DNA of 64,000 nucleotides from positions 1,550,001 to 1,614,000 of the forward strand of contig CAWUEW020000003.1 of the NCBI GenBank assembly GCA_963921255.3, written 5' to 3'. A program made the position numbers and the translations under genes. Origin of the DNA: JANSYL01 sp963921255 (GTDB lineage: Bacteria; Pseudomonadota; Alphaproteobacteria; Rhodobacterales; Rhodobacteraceae). The notes under the pieces were generated by a model. It worked only from the letters and a program-made list of their open reading frames with translations. It was not told the origin of the DNA and made no database searches. Below, one piece after another: positions 1 to 7,443 of the stretch (its first letter is position 1; each line of letters begins with the position of its first letter).

Positions 1-146
1 CCTTCGGCGAAGAACTCTCCAATATCGGAAATGCGGTGGTCATTGAGCCCATCCACCATCCCCTCAATGACGGCCTGCGTTTCGGCGGTTTTGCTCATAT
101 CCGTATCGCGGCTGAGGATGGCCTGTTCAGGACGACTTCCCTTCAT
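1..146 (-). CDS. SnoaL-like / ester cyclase family protein, N-terminal fragment
   Basis: This gene runs off the left edge, so only about 48 N-terminal codons are visible. The peptide contains a helix of the type TAETQAVIEGMVDGLND followed by ISDIGEFFAEG, which resembles the start of small SnoaL/ester-cyclase (NTF2-fold) proteins; the catalytic barrel lies outside the window. The start at 146 is preceded by AGGAG 8 bases upstream; an internal ATG (MSKTAE) has no such site. It begins one base after the stop of the GMC oxidoreductase, so the two are almost certainly co-transcribed. The substrate is unknown. The family call rests on a short fragment. Confidence 0.6.
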   Translation of the reverse strand, partial: MKGSRPEQAILSRDTDMSKTAETQAVIEGMVDGLNDHRISDIGEFFAE

Positions 147-147
147 C

Positions 148-1668
148 TTATGCTCCTGTCTTTAGGGTTTCGGCGGTCCAGGCCCCGATCCGGTGGCCAA
201 TCATCATGCAGGGTGCGTTGGTATTGGCCGAGGTGATCTTCGGCATCATGCTGGCATCGGCGACCCAAAGCCCGTCCAAGCCGCGGACGGCCCCATTCGG
301 GGCCAGCGGCGCCGTCGCCTCGGACCCCATCGCAACCGTACCGACGGGATGATAGGCGGTGCCGGCCCGGGCCTTGATATGCGCGGCGATCTCTGCGTCC
401 GTCTCGACGTCCGACCCCGGAAAAGCTTCGGGCGCCGCACGCGATCCAAACGGGGCCGCGGCCAACACGGCGCGCAACCGACGGAAGGCGTGCACCAGCA
501 GGTCCATATCCTCTGGCTCCGACAGGATGTTCAGGTCAATCTCGGGCATGACTGCCGGATCAGCGCTGGCCAGGCGCAAGTGTCCGCGGGATTTTGGCTG
601 ACAGATTCCGATATCCGCATAATAGCCCGACCCCCACGTGATGGCCTTGCCTTGCCACCCAAGCATCGCGGGCAGGAAATGCATCTGGCATTCGGGCGGA
701 CCGTCGCCGTCCGTGATGCGCAGGAATGCGCCGGCTTCCACCGTGTTGGAGCTGAACCGACCCTTGCGCCGCAGCATCCAGTCAAAGGGCGCCAGTGCCC
801 AGGCGGCCAGCTGGCTGGTTTCCAGTCCGTAGCCCGAGCCGGGTCCGGCGTGATGGACAGATACGGCGGGATGGTCATGCAGGTTTGCCCCGATGGCCGG
901 GGCATCGACCAGAACGTCTATCCCAAGCGCCGAGAGATGCTTGGCCGGACCAATGCCCGACCGCATCAAGATGGCCGGTGTGGCAATCGCCCCCGCGCAA
1001 AGCATCACGCCGGCCCGTGCGCGCAGCACCGTGCCATCGACCAGGATCACGCCCGTGGCCCGCCCCTCCTCGATCAGCAGACGGTCCACCTCGGCATAGG
1101 TCCTGACCTGGGCGCGCCCCGTGCTTTGTACCGGACGCAGGTAGGCATCGGCCGCAGACCAGCAGCGACCGCGCCGCATATTGGTGTAAAACACGCCCGC
1201 GCTTTCGACTTCGGGGTCCGGTCGTCCCGGCTGTGGCTGTGCCATTCCCTTGCCAAGCGCGTCCGACAGCGGATGGGGATCGGGAAGTCGTGCGGGCGTC
1301 AACCGGTCCTCAACCGCATCAAAGGCCGACCAAACCGCGTCCGACGTCCAATCGGCAAGTCCCCAATCGTCATAGTCCTGTCGTCGTCCACGGAACCAGA
1401 CCATCGAATTGATGGACCCGGAGCCGCCTACCATCTTGCCGCGCGGCACGCCGATCTGGCGTCCGCCGAGTGCGGCCTGCGGGGTGGATTTCATCGCCCA
1501 GTCTCGTGACGAGCCCATCAACCAGACCAGACCGAAGGGCAGTTTGACCAACGGATGCGTGTCGCTTGGTCCAGCCTCCAACACGGTCACGGAGAGCCCC
1601 GCTTCGGCCAATTGGCCGGCGGCCGCGCACCCGGCCGATCCAGCCCCTACGACGATGACGTCTGGCAT
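148..1668 (-). CDS. GMC family oxidoreductase (choline dehydrogenase-like flavoprotein)
   Basis: A 506-aa FAD-dependent alcohol dehydrogenase/oxidase-type enzyme. The start at 1668 gives an N-terminus that opens directly into the FAD-binding Rossmann motif GAGSAG (residues 8-13); an upstream extension to 1743 would add residues the family lacks. A GMC signature with GKMVGGSGSINSM follows near residue 80, and the C-terminal substrate-domain block AYHPVGT carries the expected active-site histidine, with TNAPCMM further on. There is no signal peptide, so the enzyme is cytoplasmic. It is followed after one base by a SnoaL-like gene and is divergent from another SnoaL-like gene at 1814. The alcohol oxidised cannot be told from sequence; the neighbours suggest a small catabolic module. 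Confidence 0.9.
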   Translation of the reverse strand: MPDVIVVGAGSAGCAAAGQLAEAGLSVTVLEAGPSDTHPLVKLPFGLVWLMGSSRDWAMKSTPQAALGGRQIGVPRGKMVGGSGSINSMVWFRGRRQDYDDWGLADWTSDAVWSAFDAVEDRLTPARLPDPHPLSDALGKGMAQPQPGRPDPEVESAGVFYTNMRRGRCWSAADAYLRPVQSTGRAQVRTYAEVDRLLIEEGRATGVILVDGTVLRARAGVMLCAGAIATPAILMRSGIGPAKHLSALGIDVLVDAPAIGANLHDHPAVSVHHAGPGSGYGLETSQLAAWALAPFDWMLRRKGRFSSNTVEAGAFLRITDGDGPPECQMHFLPAMLGWQGKAITWGSGYYADIGICQPKSRGHLRLASADPAVMPEIDLNILSEPEDMDLLVHAFRRLRAVLAAAPFGSRAAPEAFPGSDVETDAEIAAHIKARAGTAYHPVGTVAMGSEATAPLAPNGAVRGLDGLWVADASMMPKITSANTNAPCMMIGHRIGAWTAETLKTGA

Positions 1669-1813
1669 TCTGATTGCCCCTACAGATTGGAACGGCGTGC
1701 ATCGGGTTAATTGTGTTCCGGCCCGACGGATTCTGCCTTGCATCTAGACAGGGCGCGTCGGTTCCGGCAAGACAAAGTTGCATAGGTTTGCAAAACGCGT
1801 GGGAGGGGCAAGC

Positions 1814-2827
1814 ATGCGCGACATCACGGCGGACAAACAGGCCGTTCAAGCCCATCTGGAGGCCCTGGCCGCAGGCGCGGATCCGTCAACCATCTTCGCG
1901 CCCGACGCCGTGGCCGAGATTTCGCACCCCTGGGGCCGACGCGACGGCCCCGACGCGATCGGCGCCCTGTTCGCAGACATGCGTGCGGCCCTGCCCGATA
2001 TGATATGGCGGGCCGAAATCCTGATCGGTGGAGAAAACCAGCCCGACGACCGGGTTACCGTGCCACGCTTTTCGCCCCTGATCGGCACGTGGGGCCACAT
2101 GCAGGGCACCTTCGACGCCCCGTTTCTTGGCATTCCGCCCACCCATGGCGCCGTGCACATCCGCGTGGCGCAAGTTCACCATCTCAACGCCGCTGGCCAG
2201 ATTGTCCGGTCCTGGATCATACCAGACGTTCTGGAGCTCATGGATCAAGCGGGCGTCTGGCCGCTACCGCCCATGTTGGGGGCGCGTGGCCATTGGTTGG
2301 GGCCCCGCGGCGCACATGGGGTTCGACTGGATGCGACCGACGTTGAAGGGGGCACCGAAAGCATTCGTCGTGTCCTCGATATGCACCAAGCCCTGCACGC
2401 CTTCGATGGTGAGCGTATTTCGTCGATGCCGATGCACCATTGGGCCGACGGATTCATGTATTACGCGGCCGCCGGGATCGGCACATGCCGCGGCCTTAAC
2501 GGCTTTCGCGCCCATCATCAGGTGCCGTTCCTGCGCGCCTTCCCGGATCGGCGCGGCGCCGGCCACTTTGTCCGCATCGGCGACGGAAATTATGCCCTCA
2601 CGGGCGGCACCGTGGCCGTGACCCATCTCGGCGAATACCTTGGCATGGCGCCGACCGGGCGCGCCTTGGCGGTGAACGTGATGGATTTCTACCACTACGA
2701 CGCCGAGGGGCGGATCATCGAGAACTGGCTGCCCTTCGATATCCTTGGACTTGCCCATCAGGCGGGAGTGGATTTGCTCGGACGGGTTGCCCACCTGGCG
2801 GGCAACCCGAAACTCGATCTGATCTGA
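1814..2827 (+). CDS. Two-domain SnoaL-like (NTF2-fold) protein
   Basis: A 337-aa protein that appears to hold two SnoaL-like domains, roughly residues 5-155 and 185-325. Each has the pattern of this fold: an N-terminal helix, then a barrel ending in a segment such as GQIVRSWIIPD or GRIIENWLPFD. The start at 1814 has GGAGGGG just upstream and removes 12 residues of an ORF that begins at 1778. The gene is divergent from the GMC oxidoreductase, which itself has a SnoaL-like gene behind it, so three SnoaL domains surround one oxidoreductase. Members hydrolyse or cyclise small molecules, or act without catalysis; I cannot assign a substrate. Confidence 0.75.
   Translation: MRDITADKQAVQAHLEALAAGADPSTIFAPDAVAEISHPWGRRDGPDAIGALFADMRAALPDMIWRAEILIGGENQPDDRVTVPRFSPLIGTWGHMQGTFDAPFLGIPPTHGAVHIRVAQVHHLNAAGQIVRSWIIPDVLELMDQAGVWPLPPMLGARGHWLGPRGAHGVRLDATDVEGGTESIRRVLDMHQALHAFDGERISSMPMHHWADGFMYYAAAGIGTCRGLNGFRAHHQVPFLRAFPDRRGAGHFVRIGDGNYALTGGTVAVTHLGEYLGMAPTGRALAVNVMDFYHYDAEGRIIENWLPFDILGLAHQAGVDLLGRVAHLAGNPKLDLI
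2783..2809. terminator. Perfect 10-bp hairpin at the 3' end of the SnoaL-like gene
   Basis: CGGGTTGCCC (2783-2792) and GGGCAACCCG (2800-2809) form a perfect 10-bp stem with a 7-base loop. It lies within the last codons of the plus-strand gene ending at 2827 and just beyond the stop of the minus-strand gene ending at 2837, so it could act as a bidirectional terminator between convergent genes. No T-tract follows on either strand, so termination is an inference. Confidence 0.4.
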
Positions 2828-2836
2828 CGCCGTGGC

Positions 2837-3019
2837 CTAGACCGGCATGTCGTTAAACAGGTCCTCGACAGCGTCGTCGTCGAGCGTTTTCGGCAGCGGA
2901 TCCAACAGGCGGCGCTGCTCGTCGGCCAGTTTCGACTGGGCCACGTCATGCGGCTTCACCTCGGTGTGGGCCTCCGGCATCGGTGCAGTGTTCGGGGCCG
3001 GTTTTTGTGTTTTTGTCAT
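2837..3019 (-). CDS. Small hypothetical protein (60 aa)
   Basis: A 60-residue hydrophilic, acidic protein with no signal peptide or membrane segment. A good ribosome binding site (AAGGGAGAAG) precedes the ATG at 3019. The C-terminal half carries a lysine-, leucine- and aspartate-rich stretch (SKLADEQRRLLDPLPK, then DDDAVEDLFND) that looks helical. It is the third of three small minus-strand genes behind the DksA-like gene at 3332-3649 and may be read from the same FNR-type promoter. I do not recognise a family. The gene is supported by its ribosome binding site and context, not by homology. Confidence 0.6.
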   Translation of the reverse strand: MTKTQKPAPNTAPMPEAHTEVKPHDVAQSKLADEQRRLLDPLPKTLDDDAVEDLFNDMPV

Positions 3020-3054
3020 TTCTGCTTCTCCCTTGCGGTCAAAATTCCAATTCT

Positions 3055-3291
3055 TCAGTGAACCTGCGCGGTTTCGATCTGGGCCAACCAGGTGGCCACG
3101 TCCCGATCGTCAAGCTCAACTGTGTAGCGGTGATGCGCGCGCCCGGCCCTGAGGGCGCCGATCGTCGCGCGGTCAGCCCAAGACCGTTCGCTGCTGCTCA
3201 GCGCGCGCGTCACGGCCTGTCCGGTGCCAGCGGTATTCAACAACGCGGCAACGCGTTGGTGGAGTTCGGCCTTGGTCAGGGGGTCTGTCAT
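3055..3291 (-). CDS. Small hypothetical protein (78 aa)
   Basis: A 78-residue soluble protein starting MTDPLTKAELHQRVAALLN, with an AAAGGCGG ribosome binding site before the ATG at 3291. It has no cysteines, signal peptide or membrane segment. It sits between the DksA-like gene (40 bases upstream) and the 60-aa gene (35 bases downstream) on the same strand, so the three probably form one transcript. I do not recognise the family. If the FNR-type promoter at 3721-3762 drives the cluster, this protein may be expressed under low oxygen. Confidence 0.6.
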   Translation of the reverse strand: MTDPLTKAELHQRVAALLNTAGTGQAVTRALSSSERSWADRATIGALRAGRAHHRYTVELDDRDVATWLAQIETAQVH

Positions 3292-3331
3292 GGGTCACCG
3301 CCTTTCGATGCGGCTTGGGCAGCTTTGCCTG

Positions 3332-3649
3332 CTATGAGGCACAGGACTTGCAAAATGGGGTTGCGGGCAAAAGATCCAGGCGCGCGTCCGAAATGACTGT
3401 ACCACAGCGCAGGCAAAATCCGTACTCGCCCTCTTCCATGCGCGACAGGGCGGCCTTGATCTGTTCAATCTCGGCCTGGCCAGATACGCCAAGGCGCTCG
3501 AGAACCTCGTCGTCTTCGCGTTCGGTTGCCAGTTCCTCCCAATCCTTGGATTGGTGACTGTCCAACTCGTCCTCAATGCCGTGAAGCCGACCGTCCAGAT
3601 ACGCGAGCCGCTTTTCAAGCTCGGCACGTCTGCGAACAAGGTCCGTCAT
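3332..3649 (-). CDS. TraR/DksA-family C4 zinc-finger protein
   Basis: A 105-aa DksA-like protein. The N-terminal two thirds is a charged helical hairpin typical of the DksA coiled coil; the C-terminus has the zinc-finger pairs CLRCG and CKSC (C-x2-C ... C-x2-C), all four cysteines present. Canonical DksA has a DxxDxA motif at the coiled-coil tip; here the tip region reads SKDWEELATERE, so its effect on RNA polymerase may differ. The start at 3649 is fixed by GAGGAGGGG upstream; longer forms to 3856 would translate the leader. An FNR-type box and a strong leader hairpin precede it. It is shorter than canonical DksA (about 150 aa), which suggests a paralogue. Confidence 0.85.
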   Translation of the reverse strand: MTDLVRRRAELEKRLAYLDGRLHGIEDELDSHQSKDWEELATEREDDEVLERLGVSGQAEIEQIKAALSRMEEGEYGFCLRCGTVISDARLDLLPATPFCKSCAS

Positions 3650-3677
3650 ATCATCCCCTCCTCTATCGGCGGGCCAA

Positions 3678-3708
3678 GGCGGCGGTCCGGGCGGGATGCC
3701 CCGCCGCC
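3678..3708 (-). other. Strong hairpin in the predicted leader of the DksA-like mRNA
   Basis: GGCGGCG (3678-3684) pairs with CGCCGCC (3702-3708), and inside it GGGC (3689-3692) pairs with GCCC (3698-3701) around a GGGAT loop. It lies about 30 bases upstream of the DksA-like start and would begin only a few bases from the transcript start predicted from the FNR box. It may stabilise the 5' end or control translation; the role is inference. Confidence 0.45.
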
Positions 3709-3720
3709 AACCACATAGAA

Positions 3721-3762
3721 ATCCTAGATCAACCTGCCGGCGGGCTCCTTGATGTGGGTCAA
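3721..3762 (-). promoter_or_regulatory. FNR/FnrL-type box with class II promoter spacing
   Basis: Positions 3749-3762 read TTGATGTGGGTCAA, a full match to TTGA-N6-TCAA. On the minus strand a TAGGAT hexamer (3721-3726) has its centre 32 bases downstream of the box centre, as expected for an FNR activator bound near -41.5. This fits transcription of the DksA-like gene at 3649, with a start near 3714. On the plus strand no comparable -10 is seen at the same distance. Confidence 0.6.
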
Positions 3763-3836
3763 GCATTGTGGGGTTTTCCTTTTCGAGTGGCTCGGGCATG
3801 GTCCCGCGAAAGAGCCGCCGACAAAGGATCCCTCCC

Positions 3837-4271
3837 ATGGACTTGAGACAGATCACCGATACCTACCGCACCGGACCGCATCTTGACCCGGAAGACATGG
3901 CGGATCTCGCGGCCGAAGGGGTGACCACTGTTATTTGCAACCGGCCCGATGGCGAGGTGCCACCAAGCCACCAAGCGGCCGCCATGCAAGCCGCTGCCGA
4001 GGCCGCGGGGCTGACCTTTGTGTACAACCCCATTGTCCCGGGCGCCCTGACCGAGGCCCATGTCGAGGAACAGGCCGATGCCATCGCGGCATCCGAGGGA
4101 CCGGTGGTGGCCTATTGTGCATCTGGCAACCGCTCCACCATTGTGTGGGGGTTGGGCGCGGCCGGGACGTACTCGGCGCAGGAGATCATCAAACGCGCCG
4201 CGGACGGCGGGTACAACCTGACCGGCCTTGCGGATGAATTGGAACGTCGCGCGGCGGCCGCCAAAGAGTGA
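3837..4271 (+). CDS. TIGR01244-type sulfurtransferase/phosphatase-fold protein
   Basis: A 144-aa protein of the family also found as the N-terminal domain of Blh-like proteins. It begins MDLRQITDTYRTGP and has the active-site loop CASGNRS with Cys94 and Arg99 (C-x4-R), a rhodanese-like spacing. The start at 3837 follows AAAGGA; extension to 3768 adds a non-conserved arginine-rich tail. The stop overlaps the GTG start of the DMT transporter (GTGA), so the pair is translationally coupled. Relatives are linked with sulfide or persulfide handling, but substrate assignment from sequence is not possible. The FNR box upstream points to the opposite strand. Confidence 0.8.
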   Translation: MDLRQITDTYRTGPHLDPEDMADLAAEGVTTVICNRPDGEVPPSHQAAAMQAAAEAAGLTFVYNPIVPGALTEAHVEEQADAIAASEGPVVAYCASGNRSTIVWGLGAAGTYSAQEIIKRAADGGYNLTGLADELERRAAAAKE

Positions 4272-5140
4272 ACCAGCTGTCTCCGACGGGCCAGGGCATC
4301 CTTTTGATGCTTGGCGCAATCTTCTTCTTCTCGGCCATGGATGCGCTGGCAAAGCATCTGGCCGGGACATACGACGTGATCCAGGTGGTTTGGGCGCGCT
4401 ATGCGGGCATGATGCTGATCGTGGCCGTCATCCTGGCGCCACGGATCGTGAGCCTGCTGAAAACCAAGTACCTGGGCCTGCAATTGCTACGGTCGGGGTT
4501 CCTGTTTTCAGCCACGTTTTGTTTGTTCTCGTCGCTGCCGCTGATCGACATCGCCGCCGCAACGGCCGTCATGAACGTCCATCCGCTTTTGTTGACCCTG
4601 GGTGCGGCTGTCATTCTGCGAGAGCATCTGGGCGCCCGGCGCGTCATCGGGATCGGTGCCGCGCTTGTCGGGGCCCTGATCATCATCCGACCCGGCAGCG
4701 ATGTGTTTTCCGTCGCAGCCCTCTTGCCGTTGGCCGCCGGCGTTTTCTACGCCTCCTATGCTCTGACCACACGGTTCCTGGGCCGGGAGGAACACATCTT
4801 CACATCGTTCCTGTACACCGCCTTGATCGGCACCATCGTGTCCAGTGTCATGGTCGTCCCGTCCTTCGACATGCCGGCCGCCCCGGATATCGGGCTGTTC
4901 CTGTTGCTTGGGGGCGTGGCGGCCATCGGCCAGTTTTTCTTGATCCGATCGCTCACGGTGGCCGAAGCGGGCGCCGTGGCACCGTTTGGGTATTCAGGCG
5001 TGGTCTTTGCGACGCTCTGGGGCCTGATCGCGTTTGGCGAAGTGCCCGACAGCTGGACGTTACTGGGCGCGCTTGTGATCGTTGGGGCGGGCGTCTATGT
5101 CTGGCACCGCGAAACGCGCGCCCGTGGCGCGCAGGCCTAA
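4268..5140 (+). CDS. DMT superfamily transporter (EamA domains)
   Basis: A 290-aa inner-membrane protein made of two EamA repeats, about ten hydrophobic helices with short loops, which is the normal size for the family. The GTG start at 4268 overlaps the preceding stop. Conserved family features include the early helix GAIFFFSAMDALAKHL and the block ending each repeat near GVALIIIRPG and GAGVYVW. Such proteins export metabolites or amino acids; the substrate is not predictable. Coupling to the sulfurtransferase-like gene suggests a related job, but that is inference. The lysophospholipid acyltransferase follows after 24 bases. Confidence 0.9.
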   Translation: MNQLSPTGQGILLMLGAIFFFSAMDALAKHLAGTYDVIQVVWARYAGMMLIVAVILAPRIVSLLKTKYLGLQLLRSGFLFSATFCLFSSLPLIDIAAATAVMNVHPLLLTLGAAVILREHLGARRVIGIGAALVGALIIIRPGSDVFSVAALLPLAAGVFYASYALTTRFLGREEHIFTSFLYTALIGTIVSSVMVVPSFDMPAAPDIGLFLLLGGVAAIGQFFLIRSLTVAEAGAVAPFGYSGVVFATLWGLIAFGEVPDSWTLLGALVIVGAGVYVWHRETRARGAQA

Positions 5141-5164
5141 GACCTACGACGGACCGCCGCCGCC

Positions 5165-6088
5165 ATGCCTTTGCAGCCTCGCAATCTCTGGGTTGATTGG
5201 TCGCTCGACCGGGCGGCGCGCGCCGGTCTTTGGGCTTTGATGCGTGTGCCGTACAATCAACGGGTTGCCTTGGCGGGCCGTCTTTTGCGCGGAATCGGGC
5301 GGATCGCGGGCTTCCGGCGGCGGGCACTCGAACAACTGGCCTACATTTACCCAGACTGGACCGAGGACGCCCGGCAGGACGTTGCCAGCAAGGTGCTGGA
5401 CAATATTGGGCGAACGCTGATTGAGAATTTTTCGTTTGAGGATCGGTGGGCGCGCGCACAGCGGTGGGCGCCAAATGGGCCGGGATGGGCCGCATGCGAG
5501 GCCGCGCGGAACGCGGGACGTCCCATCATTGTGGTATCGGGCCACTACGGCAACTATCAGGCCATGCAAGTGGCCTTGAACAGCCGCGGCTACGCCGTCG
5601 GTGGCCTCTACCGCCCGATGAACAACCGGTATTTCAACACTCACTATGTCCGCACATTCGAGGAAGCACGGGGGCCGGCCTTTCCGCGCGGCCGACGCGG
5701 GTTGGGCGATCTTGTCCGACACCTGCGCAATGGTGGCCAGAACGCCATCCTGATTGACCAGTATTTCGCGGACGGCGTGCAACTGAACTTCATGGGAAAA
5801 CCCGCCCCGACGGCGCTGTCCGCGGCAGAGATGGCCTTAAAATACGATGTGTTGCTTGTGCCCATTTATGCCGAGCGGTTGGAGAATGGTCTCGACTTCG
5901 AAGTTTCGGTCGAAACGCCGGTGGAGCACACGGATCCCGAGACGATGACGCAGATTCTCAACGACAGCCTCACCGCACGTGTTCACCAACACCCGGAACA
6001 ATGGTTGTGGGTGCATCGTCGGTGGAAGCCCGGCCGCCAGGCGCTTTACTCTCCCAGTCTGGAAACAGCCCCCGACACGCCAGAGTGA
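5165..6088 (+). CDS. Lysophospholipid acyltransferase family protein (LpxL/HtrB-like)
   Basis: A 307-aa membrane-associated acyltransferase of the LpxL family. The catalytic block reads SGHYGNYQAM, with His127 as the base; the acidic residue normally found at H-x4-D/E is Gln132 here. Further blocks follow as in the family, including YRPMNNRYF and IDQYFADGVQLNFMGKPA. The family transfers acyl chains in lipid A or other envelope lipids. It lies 24 bases after the DMT transporter gene and is convergent with the DUF1223 gene. The missing acidic residue makes the exact activity uncertain, although the rest of the protein is intact. Confidence 0.85.
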   Translation: MPLQPRNLWVDWSLDRAARAGLWALMRVPYNQRVALAGRLLRGIGRIAGFRRRALEQLAYIYPDWTEDARQDVASKVLDNIGRTLIENFSFEDRWARAQRWAPNGPGWAACEAARNAGRPIIVVSGHYGNYQAMQVALNSRGYAVGGLYRPMNNRYFNTHYVRTFEEARGPAFPRGRRGLGDLVRHLRNGGQNAILIDQYFADGVQLNFMGKPAPTALSAAEMALKYDVLLVPIYAERLENGLDFEVSVETPVEHTDPETMTQILNDSLTARVHQHPEQWLWVHRRWKPGRQALYSPSLETAPDTPE

Positions 6089-6113
6089 GGGCGCAGGGGC
6101 GCTCGTGTTCGGT

Positions 6114-6818
6114 TCAATCCAGCTTGGCCGCGGCAAAAATGGCGCCGTGCTCACTGGCTTGGAACAGAACCGCATGGCGCAGATCGCCGGTCACGGTCAG
6201 GTCCGTTTCAAACGCGCCTTGGCCATTCCACTCGGCAACCACGTTCCACGACCGGACCACATTGAAGTGCCGGGCATTGCGCCCTGCATTTTCCCCACGG
6301 GCGATATGCACCTCCTCAAGCGGGGAATAGGCGATGAGGTGAACTTCGATCGAAGGCGACGGAACAGCAGCAACGGGAACCGCCCGGATCGCCACCTGAC
6401 CCGCTGCATCGCGCGTCACAAACACATCAATTGGGTCGGGCAACGTATTGTGTGTGTTGATCAAATCTGCCACCGCCATCGGGCGGAACCCGACAACGTG
6501 ATCCACGCCGCCGATGATCATCTGCGGTGTGTAGACGACATTCGACCCGGCAACACGGCCATAGCCTTGCTGACGCGCCGTGAAAGCCGGGGACGCGAAT
6601 GTGTCAACCCACCCGATGTAATCCCAGTAGTCGACATGAAGCGCCAGCGCGATCACGTCGTCGCGATCCGCCAACTCGCCCAACAGCTGATCTGCGGGCG
6701 GACACGCAGAACAGCCTTGCGACGTAAAGAGCTCCACCACCACGGCATTGTCCTGCGCCGTCGCGGTTGCGGGCACAGCAAGCGTGAACAGGAGGGCCAA
6801 AAGGCGGGTTGCTTTCAT
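6114..6818 (-). CDS. DUF1223 family secreted thioredoxin-fold protein
   Basis: A 234-aa periplasmic protein. The start at 6818 (after GGAAGAG) gives a signal peptide ending near ATATAQ at residue 22. The mature protein opens with the thioredoxin-like motif ELFTSQGCSACPPAD, with Cys36 and Cys39, followed by the family segment ALHVDYWDYIGWVD. The C-terminal half looks like a beta-rich domain. DUF1223 proteins are common in alphaproteobacteria and their function is not established; the CxxC motif suggests redox or metal binding. The gene stands alone between convergent and same-strand neighbours. Confidence 0.88.
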   Translation of the reverse strand: MKATRLLALLFTLAVPATATAQDNAVVVELFTSQGCSACPPADQLLGELADRDDVIALALHVDYWDYIGWVDTFASPAFTARQQGYGRVAGSNVVYTPQMIIGGVDHVVGFRPMAVADLINTHNTLPDPIDVFVTRDAAGQVAIRAVPVAAVPSPSIEVHLIAYSPLEEVHIARGENAGRNARHFNVVRSWNVVAEWNGQGAFETDLTVTGDLRHAVLFQASEHGAIFAAAKLD

Positions 6819-6903
6819 GTCATCTCTTCCGGGGATCAACCTTGCAGGGCCATAGCTAGTCCGATTGTCGGTGATCTTCCAATCAAGCCTTTGCGAGACT
6901 GCG

Positions 6904-7353
6904 TTACAACCAGCGCCGTGTGGCCGAAAGGTAGCTTTCTGCGTCGGCGCCGAAGGCTTGGCGCAGGGCGTGTTCCTCGGGCTCGATGAAGCGTTTGCTC
7001 AACACCCAGACCAAGATGACGGGCACAAGAACCGGGCTCAGCGCCCCTTTCATAAGCACATACCCCACCGATATCAGAACCATGCCCAGGTAGATCGGGT
7101 TCCGGCTGATCCGGTATGGGCCTTCCACGATCAGGACGGATGGCGTGTGATGCGGCTCGATCGTCGTGCGCTTCCGGCGAAACCAGAGCGCCGACCAAAC
7201 GATACCGGCCAGCCCGGCCGCCACCAGGCCCCACCCGACAATCTGGAAGACCGGCCCAAAGGCCTGAACCAGCGGGAGACCCTCAGCCAGAATCCATGTC
7301 GTCATCGATGCCGCGAGGAGCCAAATGGGCGGGAGGTCGGGAAAACCCTTCAT
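6904..7353 (-). CDS. Isoprenylcysteine carboxylmethyltransferase-like membrane protein
   Basis: A 149-aa protein with about four membrane helices and the motif GPYRISRNPIYLGM, the SAM-binding signature of the ICMT/PEMT-like methyltransferase family; the C-terminal EEHALRQAFG segment is also typical. The ATG at 7353 has AAGGACTGAC upstream. Bacterial members methylate lipids or unknown small substrates; no prenylated protein substrate is implied. The gene lies 90 bases downstream of the glycosyltransferase operon; a short CGCCC/GGGCG repeat at 7393-7406 separates them but is too weak to call as a terminator. Confidence 0.85.
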   Translation of the reverse strand: MKGFPDLPPIWLLAASMTTWILAEGLPLVQAFGPVFQIVGWGLVAAGLAGIVWSALWFRRKRTTIEPHHTPSVLIVEGPYRISRNPIYLGMVLISVGYVLMKGALSPVLVPVILVWVLSKRFIEPEEHALRQAFGADAESYLSATRRWL

Positions 7354-7443
7354 GTCAGTCCTTGGTGTGATGTGTCGGTCTTCGAACTGTAACGCCCCTC
7401 AGGGCGGGTTGCACAGAAGAAACAGGGGTCACGTGGTGCGCCC

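Noticed and set aside
193..1509. 438-aa open frame on the plus strand antisense to the GMC oxidoreductase
   Set aside because: The minus-strand frame has all GMC motifs; long opposite-strand frames are common in GC-rich DNA and this one has no recognisable motif.
6111..6120. ggttcaatcc as a tRNA T-arm
   Set aside because: No acceptor stem, anticodon arm or CCA context surrounds it; it lies at the DUF1223 gene end.
7393..7406. CGCCC/GGGCG hairpin as terminator of the glycosyltransferase operon
   Set aside because: Only a 5-bp stem with no T-tract.
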